This document shows positions 1 to 8,203 of a stretch of 64,000 nucleotides of DNA, one piece after another; the first letter of the stretch is position 1; every line of letters starts with the position of its first letter. The notes under the pieces were generated by a model. It did no database searches. It had not been told where the DNA came from and saw only the letters and a list, made by a program, of their open reading frames with translations. Source of the DNA: Sporosarcina cyprini. Its GTDB lineage: Bacteria > Bacillota > Bacilli > Bacillales_A > Planococcaceae. A program made the translations under genes and the position numbers. The stretch covers positions 62,001 to 126,000 of the forward strand of contig NZ_JAKMHX010000032.1 of assembly GCF_022048975.1 (NCBI RefSeq). Direction: 5' to 3'.

Positions 1-1
1 G

Positions 2-271
2 GAAAGAGCATATCTGGGATTGCCTTCCATTGTTATTGCTGTAGCAGAAAATCAATATAATGTATCGAGAGATTTAAGTAAACTGGGTGCTATTAAGTTT
101 CTAGGAAAAAGCAAGTATACAAATATTGACTCTATACGAAGGACAATAAAGAATGTCCTTGAAAATCCAGAGTATGTTAAAAAGCTAAGCATTAATAGTA
201 GATGTTTAGTGGATGATTATGTAAATCGCAAAGTGGTCTTAGCCATAGAGGAGCTTTTATATGCAAATTAA
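2..271 (+). CDS. pseG: PseG C-terminal fragment (UDP-sugar hydrolase)
   Basis: This is the 3' end of a gene that begins before the window; the frame is open from base 2. PseG removes UDP from 2,4-diacetamido-2,4,6-trideoxy-beta-L-altropyranose, the fourth step of pseudaminic acid synthesis. The visible 89 residues carry the GT-B-like C-terminal pattern of the family: a Gly-Leu-Pro-Ser loop, then an Ala-Glu-Asn-Gln sugar-nucleotide motif, then a Leu-Gly beta strand. An in-frame TTG at 20 is internal and not a start. The stop overlaps the start of pseH by 11 bases, so the two are translationally coupled. Assignment rests on the short motif plus the pseH-pseI-pseC neighbours. Confidence 0.8.
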   Translation, partial: ERAYLGLPSIVIAVAENQYNVSRDLSKLGAIKFLGKSKYTNIDSIRRTIKNVLENPEYVKKLSINSRCLVDDYVNRKVVLAIEELLYAN

Positions 272-794
272 TCATATGACACTTCGAGATATTAAAGAAG
301 AAGATTTAAAGATGATTTTATCATGGCGGAATTCAAAGATTATAAGAGAATCTATGATAAATAATGAAATTATTTCTTTGCAAGAGCATTATAATTGGTT
401 TAATAAAATAAAAAACAATCCCACTGCCATAACTAAATTATTTGTACTAGATGAACTTCCTGTGGGAATCTTAAATATAAATGATTATGATAAGAAAAGT
501 AACACATGTGATTGGGGATTTTATTTGAGTCCAGAACACCATCGAAAAGGTTTAGGCAAGTATTTAGGTTATAAGGGGCTAAATTATATTTTCGAAGAAA
601 TGAATATCCGGAAGTTATCAGCGGAAGTCTTGGGCACAAATGTTAAAAGTCTATATTTTCACGAAAAATGGGGTTTTACTAGCGAAGGGATAAAAAAAGA
701 GCAAGTATTGAGAGATATTTACGCAGAAGATCTGTACTTGTTTGGTTATTTTAAAGAAGAATGGGAAATAAATTCCAAGAGATTTTTTAAGTGA
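261..794 (+). CDS. pseH: PseH, GNAT N-acetyltransferase of pseudaminic acid pathway
   Basis: A 177-residue GNAT-fold acetyltransferase. PseH transfers acetyl from acetyl-CoA to the 4-amino group of UDP-4-amino-4,6-dideoxy-N-acetyl-beta-L-altrosamine. The N-terminus (LRDIKEEDL, then SWRNS) is typical of the PseH/RimJ-like GNAT group, and the acetyl-CoA loop is seen as HHRKGLGKYLG near residues 93-103. The start ATG at 261 has GAGGAG 7 bases upstream and overlaps the pseG stop. Codon use is AT-rich like pseG and pseI, and differs from the GC-richer genes after 3.6 kb, consistent with a horizontally exchanged surface-sugar locus. It lies in an operon with pseI. Confidence 0.88.
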   Translation: MQINHMTLRDIKEEDLKMILSWRNSKIIRESMINNEIISLQEHYNWFNKIKNNPTAITKLFVLDELPVGILNINDYDKKSNTCDWGFYLSPEHHRKGLGKYLGYKGLNYIFEEMNIRKLSAEVLGTNVKSLYFHEKWGFTSEGIKKEQVLRDIYAEDLYLFGYFKEEWEINSKRFFK

Positions 795-809
795 GCGGGA
801 GGAACGTTA

Positions 810-1868
810 ATGCCATCTATTAAAATAGGAAAAAAAACTATTGGTTTGCAAGAAAAACCATTTATTATTGCTGAAATGTCCGGCAACCATAACCAATCGC
901 TTGAACGGGCACTTAAAATTGTAGAAGCTGCCGCAAATGCAGGTGCAGATGCTTTGAAGATACAAACTTATACGGCGGACACCATGACATTAAATATAGA
1001 AAACCCTGATTTTCAAATAGATGATCCCGAAAGTCTGTGGCAAGGGAATAATCTATATCAGCTGTATCAGCAGGCATATACACCATGGGAATGGCACAAG
1101 CCTATATTTGATTATGCAAAGGAACTAGGAATGATTCCTTTTAGTACTCCATTTGATGAAACAGCAGTTGACTTCCTGGAAGAGTTAGAAGTTCCAGTGT
1201 ATAAGATTGCTTCTTTTGAGAACAATGATATTCCATTAATCAGGAAGGTGGCTTCTACAGGCAAGCCTATGATTATTTCTACTGGGATGGCAACCGTTGC
1301 AGAGTTGGATGAAGCGGTTCGGACAGCTCGTGAAGCAGGATGTAAAGATATCATTTTACTAAAATGTACAAGCACTTATCCGGCTACGCCTGAAAATACT
1401 AATATACTTACAATTCCTCATATGAAAGAATTATTTGGCGTCCAGGTAGGCTTGTCAGATCATACAATGGGCACTGGGGTCTCTATTGCAAGTGTTGCTT
1501 TAGGAGCGACAGTAATTGAAAAGCATTTTACATTGTCACGTGAAGAGGGCGGGGTAGATTCTTCTTTTTCAATGGAGCCGGATGAAATGAAAGATTTAGT
1601 GGTCGAAACGGAAAGAGCCTGGCAGGCAATGGGCAATGTTTCTTATGGCCCAACAAATGCTGAAAAAGCTTCCTTAAAATTTAGACGTTCCATATACGTA
1701 ACAAATGATATAAAAAAGGGAGAGCATTTTACTATGGAAAATATCCGCGTAATACGGCCGGGTTACGGACTGAAACCGAAATACTTCGAGAAAATTCTCA
1801 AGCTTAAAGCAACTCGTGATTTACAAAAAGGAGATCCACTAAGCTGGGAGATGCTTAGTGATGAATAA
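810..1868 (+). CDS. pseI: PseI, pseudaminic acid synthase
   Basis: A 352-residue NeuB-family synthase that condenses phosphoenolpyruvate with 2,4-diacetamido-2,4,6-trideoxy-L-altrose to give pseudaminic acid. The TIM-barrel part holds the usual metal and substrate motifs: EMSGNHNQ near residue 22, STPFDE near 112, KIASFE near 132, and GLSDHT with the downstream EKHF metal-site motif. The C-terminal SAF (antifreeze-like) domain starts about residue 290 (RSIYV) and has the RPGYGL substrate loop. Length is normal for PseI. The start has GGGAGGA upstream. The 3' end overlaps the start of pseC, so all four genes look like one transcript. Confidence 0.95.
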   Translation: MPSIKIGKKTIGLQEKPFIIAEMSGNHNQSLERALKIVEAAANAGADALKIQTYTADTMTLNIENPDFQIDDPESLWQGNNLYQLYQQAYTPWEWHKPIFDYAKELGMIPFSTPFDETAVDFLEELEVPVYKIASFENNDIPLIRKVASTGKPMIISTGMATVAELDEAVRTAREAGCKDIILLKCTSTYPATPENTNILTIPHMKELFGVQVGLSDHTMGTGVSIASVALGATVIEKHFTLSREEGGVDSSFSMEPDEMKDLVVETERAWQAMGNVSYGPTNAEKASLKFRRSIYVTNDIKKGEHFTMENIRVIRPGYGLKPKYFEKILKLKATRDLQKGDPLSWEMLSDE

Positions 1869-3006
1869 ACGAAATGATTTTTTGGCATATGGCAGGCAAT
1901 CTATTGATGAAGTTGATATGAAAGCAGTATATGACACTTTACGCTCGGACTTCTTAACACAAGGACCCAAAGTAGAGGAATTTGAAAACGCCATTGCGAA
2001 TTATGTAGGAGCAAATTATGCAGTGGCATTTTCAAACGGCACAGCAGCGTTGCATGGCGCTTGTTTTGCTGCAGGAATCAGCAAAGGGGATGAAGTAATT
2101 ACCACTCCCATCACCTTTGCGGCAACTTCTAACGCTGTGCTTTATTGTGGAGGAACTCCGGTATTTGCAGATATCGATCCGGTTACTTACAATATCGACC
2201 CGAGAAAAATTGATCAGGTAATTAGTTCTAAAACCAAGGCTATCATTCCAGTTGACTTTACTGGACAGCCGGTAGACTTGGATGAAATCTTGTCAATTGC
2301 GAAGCGACACAATCTAATAGTGATTGAAGATGGAGCCCATTCGCTAGGTGCCGAATATAAGGGCAGAAGAGTGGGTTCACAAGCTCATATGACGATGTTT
2401 AGCTTTCATCCTGTAAAACCGATCACGACAGGAGAGGGTGGAATCATCACAACAAACTCTAAAGAATTCCATGAGAAACTTAAGCTGTTCAGGAGCCATG
2501 GGATCTCTAAAACTCCTTATTCAATAGAGCAAGGCGACTGGTATTATGAGATGACCGATCTTGGATTTAATTATCGGATGAATGACATACAGGCTGCGTT
2601 AGGCCTTTCGCAGTTAGATAAATTGGACGGTTTTCTTGAAAGACGGCGTGAGCTTGCTACGTTGTATGGTGAATTGTTGTGTGATGTAGACGGGATTCGT
2701 CTGCCATGGCAGTTGGAAGGAACCGTTTCTGGATGGCATCTGTATATGATTCAATTGAACGAGAAAATTGTTCGGAAGTCAAGGCGGGACATTTTTGATG
2801 AGATGCGGGCGATGAATATAGGAGTGCATGTCCATTATATTCCGGTTTATTGGCATCCTGTCTATCAAGAAAGGGGATACCAGAGGGGACTCTGTAATTT
2901 TGCGGAGAGATGGTACGAGCATGCGTTGACTTTGCCTTTATTTCCTCAAATGACTGATGAAGATGTGGGCTATGTAGTGGAGACACTTAAACAGGCGATC
3001 GATTAA
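1861..3006 (+). CDS. pseC: PseC, PLP-dependent UDP-sugar 4-aminotransferase
   Basis: A 381-residue DegT/DnrJ/EryC1/StrS aminotransferase. PseC transfers an amino group to UDP-2-acetamido-2,6-dideoxy-beta-L-arabino-4-hexulose, the second step to pseudaminic acid. Visible family features are the SNGTAALH cofactor loop near residue 57, the EDGAHSLGA motif holding the PLP aspartate near 158, and the SFHPVKP motif with the Schiff-base lysine near 187 followed by TTGEGG. Either GTG 1858 or ATG 1861 can be the start; GGGAG at 1846 serves both. The gene overlaps pseI. In many Pse clusters pseC follows pseB at the head of the operon; here it is last, so pseB and pseF must lie upstream of the window or elsewhere. 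Confidence 0.9.
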   Translation: MNKRNDFLAYGRQSIDEVDMKAVYDTLRSDFLTQGPKVEEFENAIANYVGANYAVAFSNGTAALHGACFAAGISKGDEVITTPITFAATSNAVLYCGGTPVFADIDPVTYNIDPRKIDQVISSKTKAIIPVDFTGQPVDLDEILSIAKRHNLIVIEDGAHSLGAEYKGRRVGSQAHMTMFSFHPVKPITTGEGGIITTNSKEFHEKLKLFRSHGISKTPYSIEQGDWYYEMTDLGFNYRMNDIQAALGLSQLDKLDGFLERRRELATLYGELLCDVDGIRLPWQLEGTVSGWHLYMIQLNEKIVRKSRRDIFDEMRAMNIGVHVHYIPVYWHPVYQERGYQRGLCNFAERWYEHALTLPLFPQMTDEDVGYVVETLKQAID

Positions 3007-3358
3007 TACACTTGTTAAAACAACGAAAACATAGATGCCAACACAACGACTAACAGATTGTAAGTGACCGAAACGAGGACATATAGATTCAACTGCAATT
3101 ATTTCAAGAAAATGATATTAATATCGTGGTTTATTTAGGAAATGGGGTGCATGGAATGAAATTTCCTTGCCCCTCAGCTTGTCGCTTCATCGGGAGCGTG
3201 AATTGAAATAAGGACAACACTTGTAATTTCTTTCGCTTTTTCGGTCGCTCCCTTTACGGGGATTATGTATTGAACTTCAATACACATTACGGACTTCACT
3301 TCCAGACAGATCAATGTGGCTCTCAGTAAAAGCCTCACGGTTTAAATTGAAATATAAA
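3007..3358. other. non-coding stretch with an isolated palindrome
   Basis: No gene is visible between the end of pseC and the T-box promoter. The stretch is AT-rich. It holds a 19-base hyphenated palindrome at 3266-3284 (arms TGTATTGAA and TTCAATACA around one C). It also has a wider pair of inverted 7-mers (GGGAGCG near 3190 and CGCTCCC near 3246) that could form a long-loop hairpin. No run of T follows either, so neither is a convincing terminator for the pse operon. The change in base composition after this stretch marks the end of the surface-sugar locus. Confidence 0.5.
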
Positions 3359-3387
3359 TTGACAAATAAGACTTGCCGCTCTATTAT
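3359..3387 (+). promoter_or_regulatory. sigma-A promoter of the T-box/nhaC unit
   Basis: A consensus vegetative promoter is present: -35 TTGACA at 3359-3364, a 17-base spacer, and -10 TATTAT at 3382-3387. It sits just upstream of the T-box leader, so transcription should start near 3394. Confidence 0.85.
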
Positions 3388-3394
3388 TAGAAAA

Positions 3395-3617
3395 AATGTG
3401 ATGAGCTGTCCGAAGTAGCCGTGCATTCCTTGAAATCAGAGACTTGGTGGGTGGTGCGAACCAAGCGGGGCGTATGGGTGAATTACAGGCAGGGAGCAGA
3501 CTGTGTGTCCGGCAGCCAGCCGTTATCTGGATTGAGTGAGCAGATGAATTCTGCTAATTTGGGTGGTACCGCGGAGCTTCCGTCCCTTTCTTATGAGAGG
3601 GATGGGGGCTTTTTTAT
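3395..3617 (+). promoter_or_regulatory. T-box riboswitch leader, probable tyrosine (UAC) specifier
   Basis: The T-box sequence GGGTGGTACCGCGG is at 3561-3574 and is followed by a 16-bp terminator stem (3575-3610) with a run of T. The Stem I apical hairpin is visible near 3450 (CTTGGT ... AACCAAG around GGTGGTGCG). On the 3' side of Stem I, GTGAATTACAGG (from 3478) offers TAC as specifier followed by A, which would read tRNA-Tyr; a leucine TTA reading in another register is less likely. T-box leaders respond to uncharged tRNA by letting transcription pass the terminator. T-box control with a Tyr specifier on NhaC-family genes is, from my recall of comparative studies, the basis for calling them tyrosine transporters. 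Confidence 0.9.
3575..3617 (+). terminator. T-box regulated terminator
   Basis: A 16-bp stem with a TTAT loop and a T tract overlaps the 3' half of the T-box antiterminator. It forms when tRNA is charged and stops transcription before the transporter gene. Confidence 0.85.
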
Positions 3618-3648
3618 TTATTTCAACTAGATTAGAGGAGATGAGGAT

Positions 3649-5085
3649 ATGAAGAAGGAGATGCCTGTGTGGCTAACGGCATTGCCAGTTGTCGTGCTGG
3701 TGGGTGCGGCGTCATTGTCCGTATTCGTATGGAAAGCAGGAATGCTGATGCCGCTCGTGATTGGTGTATTGGCGGCGGCTCTGGTAGCAACCATGGCAGG
3801 GTTTAAATGGATAGATGTGCAGGAGATGATGGTGCGCGGAGTGGGGCGGACGCTGCCTGCGGTGTTTATTCTCCTTTTAATCGGGCTGATTGTCGGTTCA
3901 TGGATGGCAAGTGGGGTCATACCTGCAATTATTTATTATGGCTTGTCGCTGATCCATCCGTCCGTGTTCGTGCCGATTGTAGCCCTTGTGACAGGCATTG
4001 TGTCGATTACGCTTGGAAGTTCGTTCACATCAATCGCAACGGTCGGCCTTGCATTTATGGCGATCGGCGACGGACTCGGGTTTCCGGCGGGACTTGTTGG
4101 CGGGGCAGTGATTTCCGGTGCGTATTTCGGAGATAAGCTTTCACCGCTTTCCGATACAACGAATATTGCGCCGGCAATCGCGGAGACCGATCTGTTCTCG
4201 CATATTCGTCACATGTTATGGGATACGTTGCCGGCGTTCGGGCTGTCGATTGTACTATATGCCATTGTTGGGCGGTCGTTCGCAAGTGCAGGAACGGCAG
4301 ATGCTGAGTCAATTCGATTGATCCAGGCGGGCCTGGCTGATCAATTTGTCATTCATCCTCTACTTTTACTGTTGCCTGTACTGACGATCGTTCTTATGGT
4401 GAAACGGGTACCCGCAGTTCCGGCGCTTGCCGGCGTCGGTCTGTTTGCGGCGGTTGTGGCGGTTTTTGTCCAAGGCATGCCGGTGAGTGCAGTGATCCAG
4501 GCAATGACGAGCGGCTTCACCGCTGAGACAGGTGTTCCGGCGGTCGACTCGCTTTTGAACCGAGGCGGTATGACATCGATGCTGAACACGGTCGCACTGC
4601 TTGTAATTGCGACAGCGCTCGGTGGAATTCTCGAAGAATCAGGTTCATTCGAAGTGCTTACACGCAAAATGATGGCAAGTGTCAGGTCGGCAGGAAGTCT
4701 AATCGCCTCGACTATTTTTTCAACATTTGTTGTTGCGCTCGCGAGCGGCGCGCAATTTCTTGCAATTGTTCTCCCATCTCGGACGTTCGTTCCGAAGTAT
4801 AAAGAGATGGGTGTTGATACAGTCAATCTATCGCGCTGCGTGGAAGCGGCCGGTACGGTCGGCATCAACCTAGTGCCGTGGAGTGTGCCCGCTGTATTTG
4901 CGGCCGGCATGTTCGGCATTAGTCCAGGGCAATTCATTCCTTATGCGTTTTTTGTATTTCTTGTGCCGCTAGTGAACCTCGTATTCGGTTTCACCGGGTT
5001 CACGATTAAGAAGAAGATTTACAGCACAGAACCGGCAATGATTCAACCAGAAGAGAAAGAGGAGGTACCGGCATGGGCAAAGTGA
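3649..5085 (+). CDS. NhaC-family transporter, possible tyrosine importer
   Basis: A 478-residue polytopic membrane protein with about eleven hydrophobic segments, belonging to the NhaC Na+/H+ antiporter family. The hallmark central region GAYFGDKLSPLSDTTN (about residues 157-172) is intact, and a second inverted-repeat segment follows near residue 300. By family name it would exchange Na+ for H+, but the amino-acid T-box upstream suggests that it moves tyrosine or a related amino acid, perhaps in exchange with sodium. The start ATG has AGGAG upstream. It overlaps the next gene by 13 bases, so the two are co-translated. Transport substrate is an inference from the leader. Confidence 0.85.
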   Translation: MKKEMPVWLTALPVVVLVGAASLSVFVWKAGMLMPLVIGVLAAALVATMAGFKWIDVQEMMVRGVGRTLPAVFILLLIGLIVGSWMASGVIPAIIYYGLSLIHPSVFVPIVALVTGIVSITLGSSFTSIATVGLAFMAIGDGLGFPAGLVGGAVISGAYFGDKLSPLSDTTNIAPAIAETDLFSHIRHMLWDTLPAFGLSIVLYAIVGRSFASAGTADAESIRLIQAGLADQFVIHPLLLLLPVLTIVLMVKRVPAVPALAGVGLFAAVVAVFVQGMPVSAVIQAMTSGFTAETGVPAVDSLLNRGGMTSMLNTVALLVIATALGGILEESGSFEVLTRKMMASVRSAGSLIASTIFSTFVVALASGAQFLAIVLPSRTFVPKYKEMGVDTVNLSRCVEAAGTVGINLVPWSVPAVFAAGMFGISPGQFIPYAFFVFLVPLVNLVFGFTGFTIKKKIYSTEPAMIQPEEKEEVPAWAK

Positions 5086-5948
5086 TACTTCAAGTGCTTG
5101 GCACTGCGCAGGATGCGGGTGTGCCGCAGCCGAATTGTTATTGCAAGAACTGCACGCGGGCGATGGAGTATCCAGCGTGGAAGCGGAGAGCGGCATCGCT
5201 TGCAGTCATTCTTCCCGAGAAACGCCAATGGCATTTGATCGACGCCTCGCCCGATTTCAAGGAGCAGCTCATCCTATTGCAGCGCAAGTTCGGGCTGGAA
5301 GGCCACGTGATGGACAGCATTCTGCTGACCCATGCCCATATTGGCCACTATCCGGGACTGATGTATCTTGGCAAGGAGGCGATGAGCACGTCGGACGTAT
5401 CTGTCTACGCCGGTACGATGATGAAGCGGATGCTAGAGACGCATGCCCCGTGGCGGCAACTGACGGATCTTGGCAACATCCGGCTACGAGAGATCGAGGA
5501 CGGGAAACCGGTTCATCTGGCAGAAGATGTCACAGTGACACCTATCGACGTTCCGCACCGTAATGAATTTTCCGAGACGTTCGGATTCTGGATACAGGGA
5601 CCGAAGAAAAGGGTTTTATACATACCGGATATCGACAGCTGGAACGAATGGGGGCAAGATGTAGCAGACGCGTGCCAGAAAGCGGATATCTGCCTGCTTG
5701 ATGCGACGTTTTTCAGCCCCGATGATCTCGCGGACAGCGGAAGGATCGACCGAGATCTGAGGGATATTCCACACCCGTTCATTATCGACTCAATTGCGCG
5801 GCTGAAGGAGATCGCTAGGGAGACGATTATTTACTTCACGCATTTCAACCATAGCAATCCTGTCCTCGATCCAGGTAGCGAGGCAAGACGTGTCGTGGAA
5901 GCGAACGGGTTCCATGTGGCAGAAGAGGGGATGGAGCTGGACATTTGA
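5073..5948 (+). CDS. PqqB-like metallo-beta-lactamase-fold hydrolase
   Basis: A 291-residue MBL-fold protein. The N-terminus has LGTAQDAGVPQ followed by a C-x-C-x2-C cluster (Cys24, Cys26 and Cys29 by count), seen in PqqB-type proteins. The metal motif is THAHIGHY, so the usual aspartate of HxHxDH is a glycine, as in PqqB relatives. IDASPD and VPHRNEF add the remaining ligand positions. There are no other pqq genes here, so pyrroloquinoline quinone synthesis is unlikely and the substrate is unknown. The start is set by AGGAGG 10 bases upstream and the overlap with the transporter, which suggests a shared physiological role. Confidence 0.8.
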   Translation: MGKVILQVLGTAQDAGVPQPNCYCKNCTRAMEYPAWKRRAASLAVILPEKRQWHLIDASPDFKEQLILLQRKFGLEGHVMDSILLTHAHIGHYPGLMYLGKEAMSTSDVSVYAGTMMKRMLETHAPWRQLTDLGNIRLREIEDGKPVHLAEDVTVTPIDVPHRNEFSETFGFWIQGPKKRVLYIPDIDSWNEWGQDVADACQKADICLLDATFFSPDDLADSGRIDRDLRDIPHPFIIDSIARLKEIARETIIYFTHFNHSNPVLDPGSEARRVVEANGFHVAEEGMELDI

Positions 5949-5992
5949 AATGCTAGTAGATTTAAGAGTGATCTCGGAGTATGTATTCGAGG

Positions 5993-6040
5993 AGAGATGT
6001 CCGTCCTTCTATTAAATATTGAAGGGGGGACATCTTTTTT
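5993..6040 (+). terminator. rho-independent terminator after the MBL gene
   Basis: AGATGTCC ... GGACATCT stem with inner GTCCTTC/GAAGGGG pairing and a TTTTTT tail. It ends the T-box-controlled transporter-hydrolase unit. Confidence 0.85.
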
Positions 6041-6236
6041 ATGCACCAAGTTTTACCTCGCGAACCTTAAAGACATCATTTATATAAAACAGACTTTATC
6101 GTTTTTATTAAGAGTATATATACGGCTATTTCTATGTTAGAATGAGTCAAAATAGAGTGAAATGTGTCGACCCGTATTCAACGTAACTGATGACCTTCAT
6201 ATAAAACAAAAAAATATTAGCAGAGGAGGGATGGAA

Positions 6237-6593
6237 ATGAGTCAATCGATCGGTCAAGAAACCATTTTACAAGCTATTTTTGAATTATCTGCTCAAGTAA
6301 AGGAAAACAAGGATGAGTTAAAATCGGATATTGCTGAAATAAAGTCAGATATCGCTGAAATTAAAGCTGATATTGTAACTTTGAAATCAGACGTTCAGAC
6401 ATTGAAAGTAGACGTTCAAATATTGAAATCGGATGTTGGAACGCTACAAGCAGACGTAGCTACATTAAAGGAAGATGTGGATAGCATCAAGGGTTGGATG
6501 GTAAAAGCGGATGAGAGACTTGAAATGATTGATGCGAAGATGGATGTGTTCACGAAAGGCCTTCTTGATACGCAGGCGGAAGTCGTCAGCTGA
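6237..6593 (+). CDS. small heptad-repeat coiled-coil protein
   Basis: I do not recognise the family. The likely product is 118 residues from ATG 6237, where GAGGAGGG lies 6 bases upstream; ATG 6231 is too close to it. Residues 26-88 are nine heptads of the pattern LKSDI, AEIKSDI, AEIKADI and so on, with hydrophobic residues at a/d and alternating Lys/Asp, which should form a long acidic-basic coiled coil, probably a homo-oligomer. There is no signal peptide or membrane segment. Such heptad tracts resemble tail-fibre or t-SNARE-like stalks, but no phage genes flank it. It is a single-gene unit bounded by terminators at 5993 and 6672. Confidence 0.7.
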   Translation: MSQSIGQETILQAIFELSAQVKENKDELKSDIAEIKSDIAEIKADIVTLKSDVQTLKVDVQILKSDVGTLQADVATLKEDVDSIKGWMVKADERLEMIDAKMDVFTKGLLDTQAEVVS

Positions 6594-6671
6594 AAAAAGT
6601 ACAATGATGCAGAGACTACTTTCTAATGCCTTTCAACTAAGTTAAAATACATGCGATAAATAAGATATGAG

Positions 6672-6711
6672 CCGCTTATCCAAGAAGGATGTCTTGGATA
6701 AGCGGTTTTTT
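6672..6711 (+). terminator. terminator after the coiled-coil gene
   Basis: A 13-bp perfect stem (CCGCTTATCCAAG / CTTGGATAAGCGG) with an 8-base loop and TTTTTT tail. Confidence 0.9.
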
Positions 6712-6826
6712 GTGTATGTGGATTTTCCATAAGGACTAACACTTGTTTGATCAAGCTGCTTGTTACAGTAGCTGATGGTTTGCTAATTAATCTGATTGCT
6801 ATTATGCTCACTAGCCTATCGGGATG

Positions 6827-7059
6827 TATTCGAGCGCTCAACCGAATATCCGAGTGGTTCGCGGACGTATACGAGCGTTCATCCGGATATACGAGTGGTT
6901 TGCTGGCGTATACGAGCGTTCAAATGAATATACGAGCGGTTCGCGGGTGGAATCGAGCGGTTCCCGGAATATACGAGTGGTTTGCGGACGTATACGAGCG
7001 GTTCGCAGACGTATTCGAGCTCTTAACCGACGAGAGGTTAGCAGACATAATCGAGCACA
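6827..7059. repeat. 20-21 bp tandem array, family A (copy 1)
   Basis: About eleven imperfect units of 20-21 bp, each starting near TATACGAG and continuing GYGGTTYGCGGACG or GCGTTCATCCGGA. Even and odd units differ, with TACGAGTGGTTTGC types alternating with TACGAGCGTTCA types. The array fills the gap between the coiled-coil gene terminator and the end of the nuclease gene on the opposite strand. Open frames through it have no ribosome binding site and are by-products of the repeat. The same family occurs at 45040 and, inverted, at 56130. Confidence 0.85.
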
Positions 7060-7108
7060 TCTCCCGAAATTCCATGGCTATCAAACAATGAAAAACTGCC
7101 CATCCTAC

Positions 7109-8203
7109 TCACCTCTCACAAGCAAACCCATCCTTATCCCGGTCCATCTTCGCCTGATAAGCTGGATGTCCTTGAGGCACACCAGCCGAGTATTTCTTAC
7201 GAAGCTCAGTACAGTTTTGGAACCATTCGCTTCCGCCTGTGCTGCCCGTGCTTGGTGTGGCGGCTGGTTTGCTCGTTGTTGTAGATGGTGCTGCTGGTTT
7301 CTTGGTTTGTGTATTGCTTGGTTTATTTGTGGCGACTGCGTCGCTGTTGAATCCGGAGTCGGTCGCGTAGTTTTCAACGGACCAGATGCCGAGCCCTTTT
7401 TTCTTGGCTGCTGCTTGTGCTTCTTCGAAAGGCGTAAGGTAGCGGGTGTTTGGCGGGTAGACGTACGCTACACGTGCTAAGCCTTCTGCAAGCAATGTTT
7501 TCTGGACGCTTTTTCCGTCTACGTATACGTAGGCGAGCAGTCGGTCGTATTTGTCGTATCGTTCACCGATATCGAATTCGATTGTGAGCTTGCCGCTATT
7601 GACTAATTGCCGGTTGCGTTCTTTCGCTTCTTCGCCGAATGGCTGCTTGCCTAGACGCGGGTGATTTGTTTCCGGCGTATCAATTAAAAGATAGCGGATA
7701 TTGATTTCCTCGCCGTTATATCGCACCTTAATCGTGTCTCCATCCACTGTCTTCAGGAGAGTGACGGGAATTTGATTTGTTGTCCCTGCGGTATCCGTCT
7801 TTTTTACAGGTCCTGGTTTGCTGGTGGCAGCAGGTTTCTTTTCGGTCGCACTTCCTCCGGCAACGGGGACTTTCTTGTCGCTTTCCGGCTTTGTTTCTTC
7901 CGTCGGTTTTTCGGAAGTAACCGGATCTGGAGCAGTCTCCTTCAGTGATTTCTTTTCGACTTGTGGCGTCCCCGATTTTTCTGCCGATTCGTCATCGAAT
8001 GAACCGACACATCCTGTTAAAGCAACCACTACTCCTATAATTATTATAGCCGGCGCTGTTTTTGTTTTCAGCCCGGCCTCTTTTTGCTTCTTTATGAGGG
8101 CGAATCCCCAAATGGCAATTGCTGCACCGAGAAAGAATGCGGGGAATTTAATTAACAAGCCAATGAACAAGAGTACTGCTAAAACTGTTAAACAACCTTT
8201 CAA
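7109..8203 (-). CDS. membrane-anchored thermonuclease with Excalibur domain
   Basis: About 364 residues. The N-terminus has two hydrophobic segments and then a third one ending in LTGC, followed by a low-complexity Lys/Glu/Pro/Thr linker, so the enzyme is probably held outside the membrane. The SNase domain (about residues 145-285) shows VDGDTIKV, IRYLLIDTPE, GEEAKERN and the DKYDRLLAY arginine, matching the catalytic Arg-Glu-Arg set of staphylococcal nuclease. The C-terminal 40 residues form an Excalibur Ca-binding domain (NCTELRKKY ... DRDKDGFACE). I chose TTG 8203 because GGAGGA lies 9 bases upstream; TTG 8218 has none. It is likely a secreted or surface nuclease for nutrient or competence DNA; it is monocistronic. 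Confidence 0.88.
   Translation of the reverse strand: MKGCLTVLAVLLFIGLLIKFPAFFLGAAIAIWGFALIKKQKEAGLKTKTAPAIIIIGVVVALTGCVGSFDDESAEKSGTPQVEKKSLKETAPDPVTSEKPTEETKPESDKKVPVAGGSATEKKPAATSKPGPVKKTDTAGTTNQIPVTLLKTVDGDTIKVRYNGEEINIRYLLIDTPETNHPRLGKQPFGEEAKERNRQLVNSGKLTIEFDIGERYDKYDRLLAYVYVDGKSVQKTLLAEGLARVAYVYPPNTRYLTPFEEAQAAAKKKGLGIWSVENYATDSGFNSDAVATNKPSNTQTKKPAAPSTTTSKPAATPSTGSTGGSEWFQNCTELRKKYSAGVPQGHPAYQAKMDRDKDGFACER

Noticed and set aside
3421..3630. A 69-codon frame in the nhaC leader
   Set aside because: It lies within the T-box RNA structure.
6747..7480. Two long plus-strand open frames through the family A array
   Set aside because: They follow the repeat period, lack ribosome binding sites and run into the antisense of the nuclease gene.
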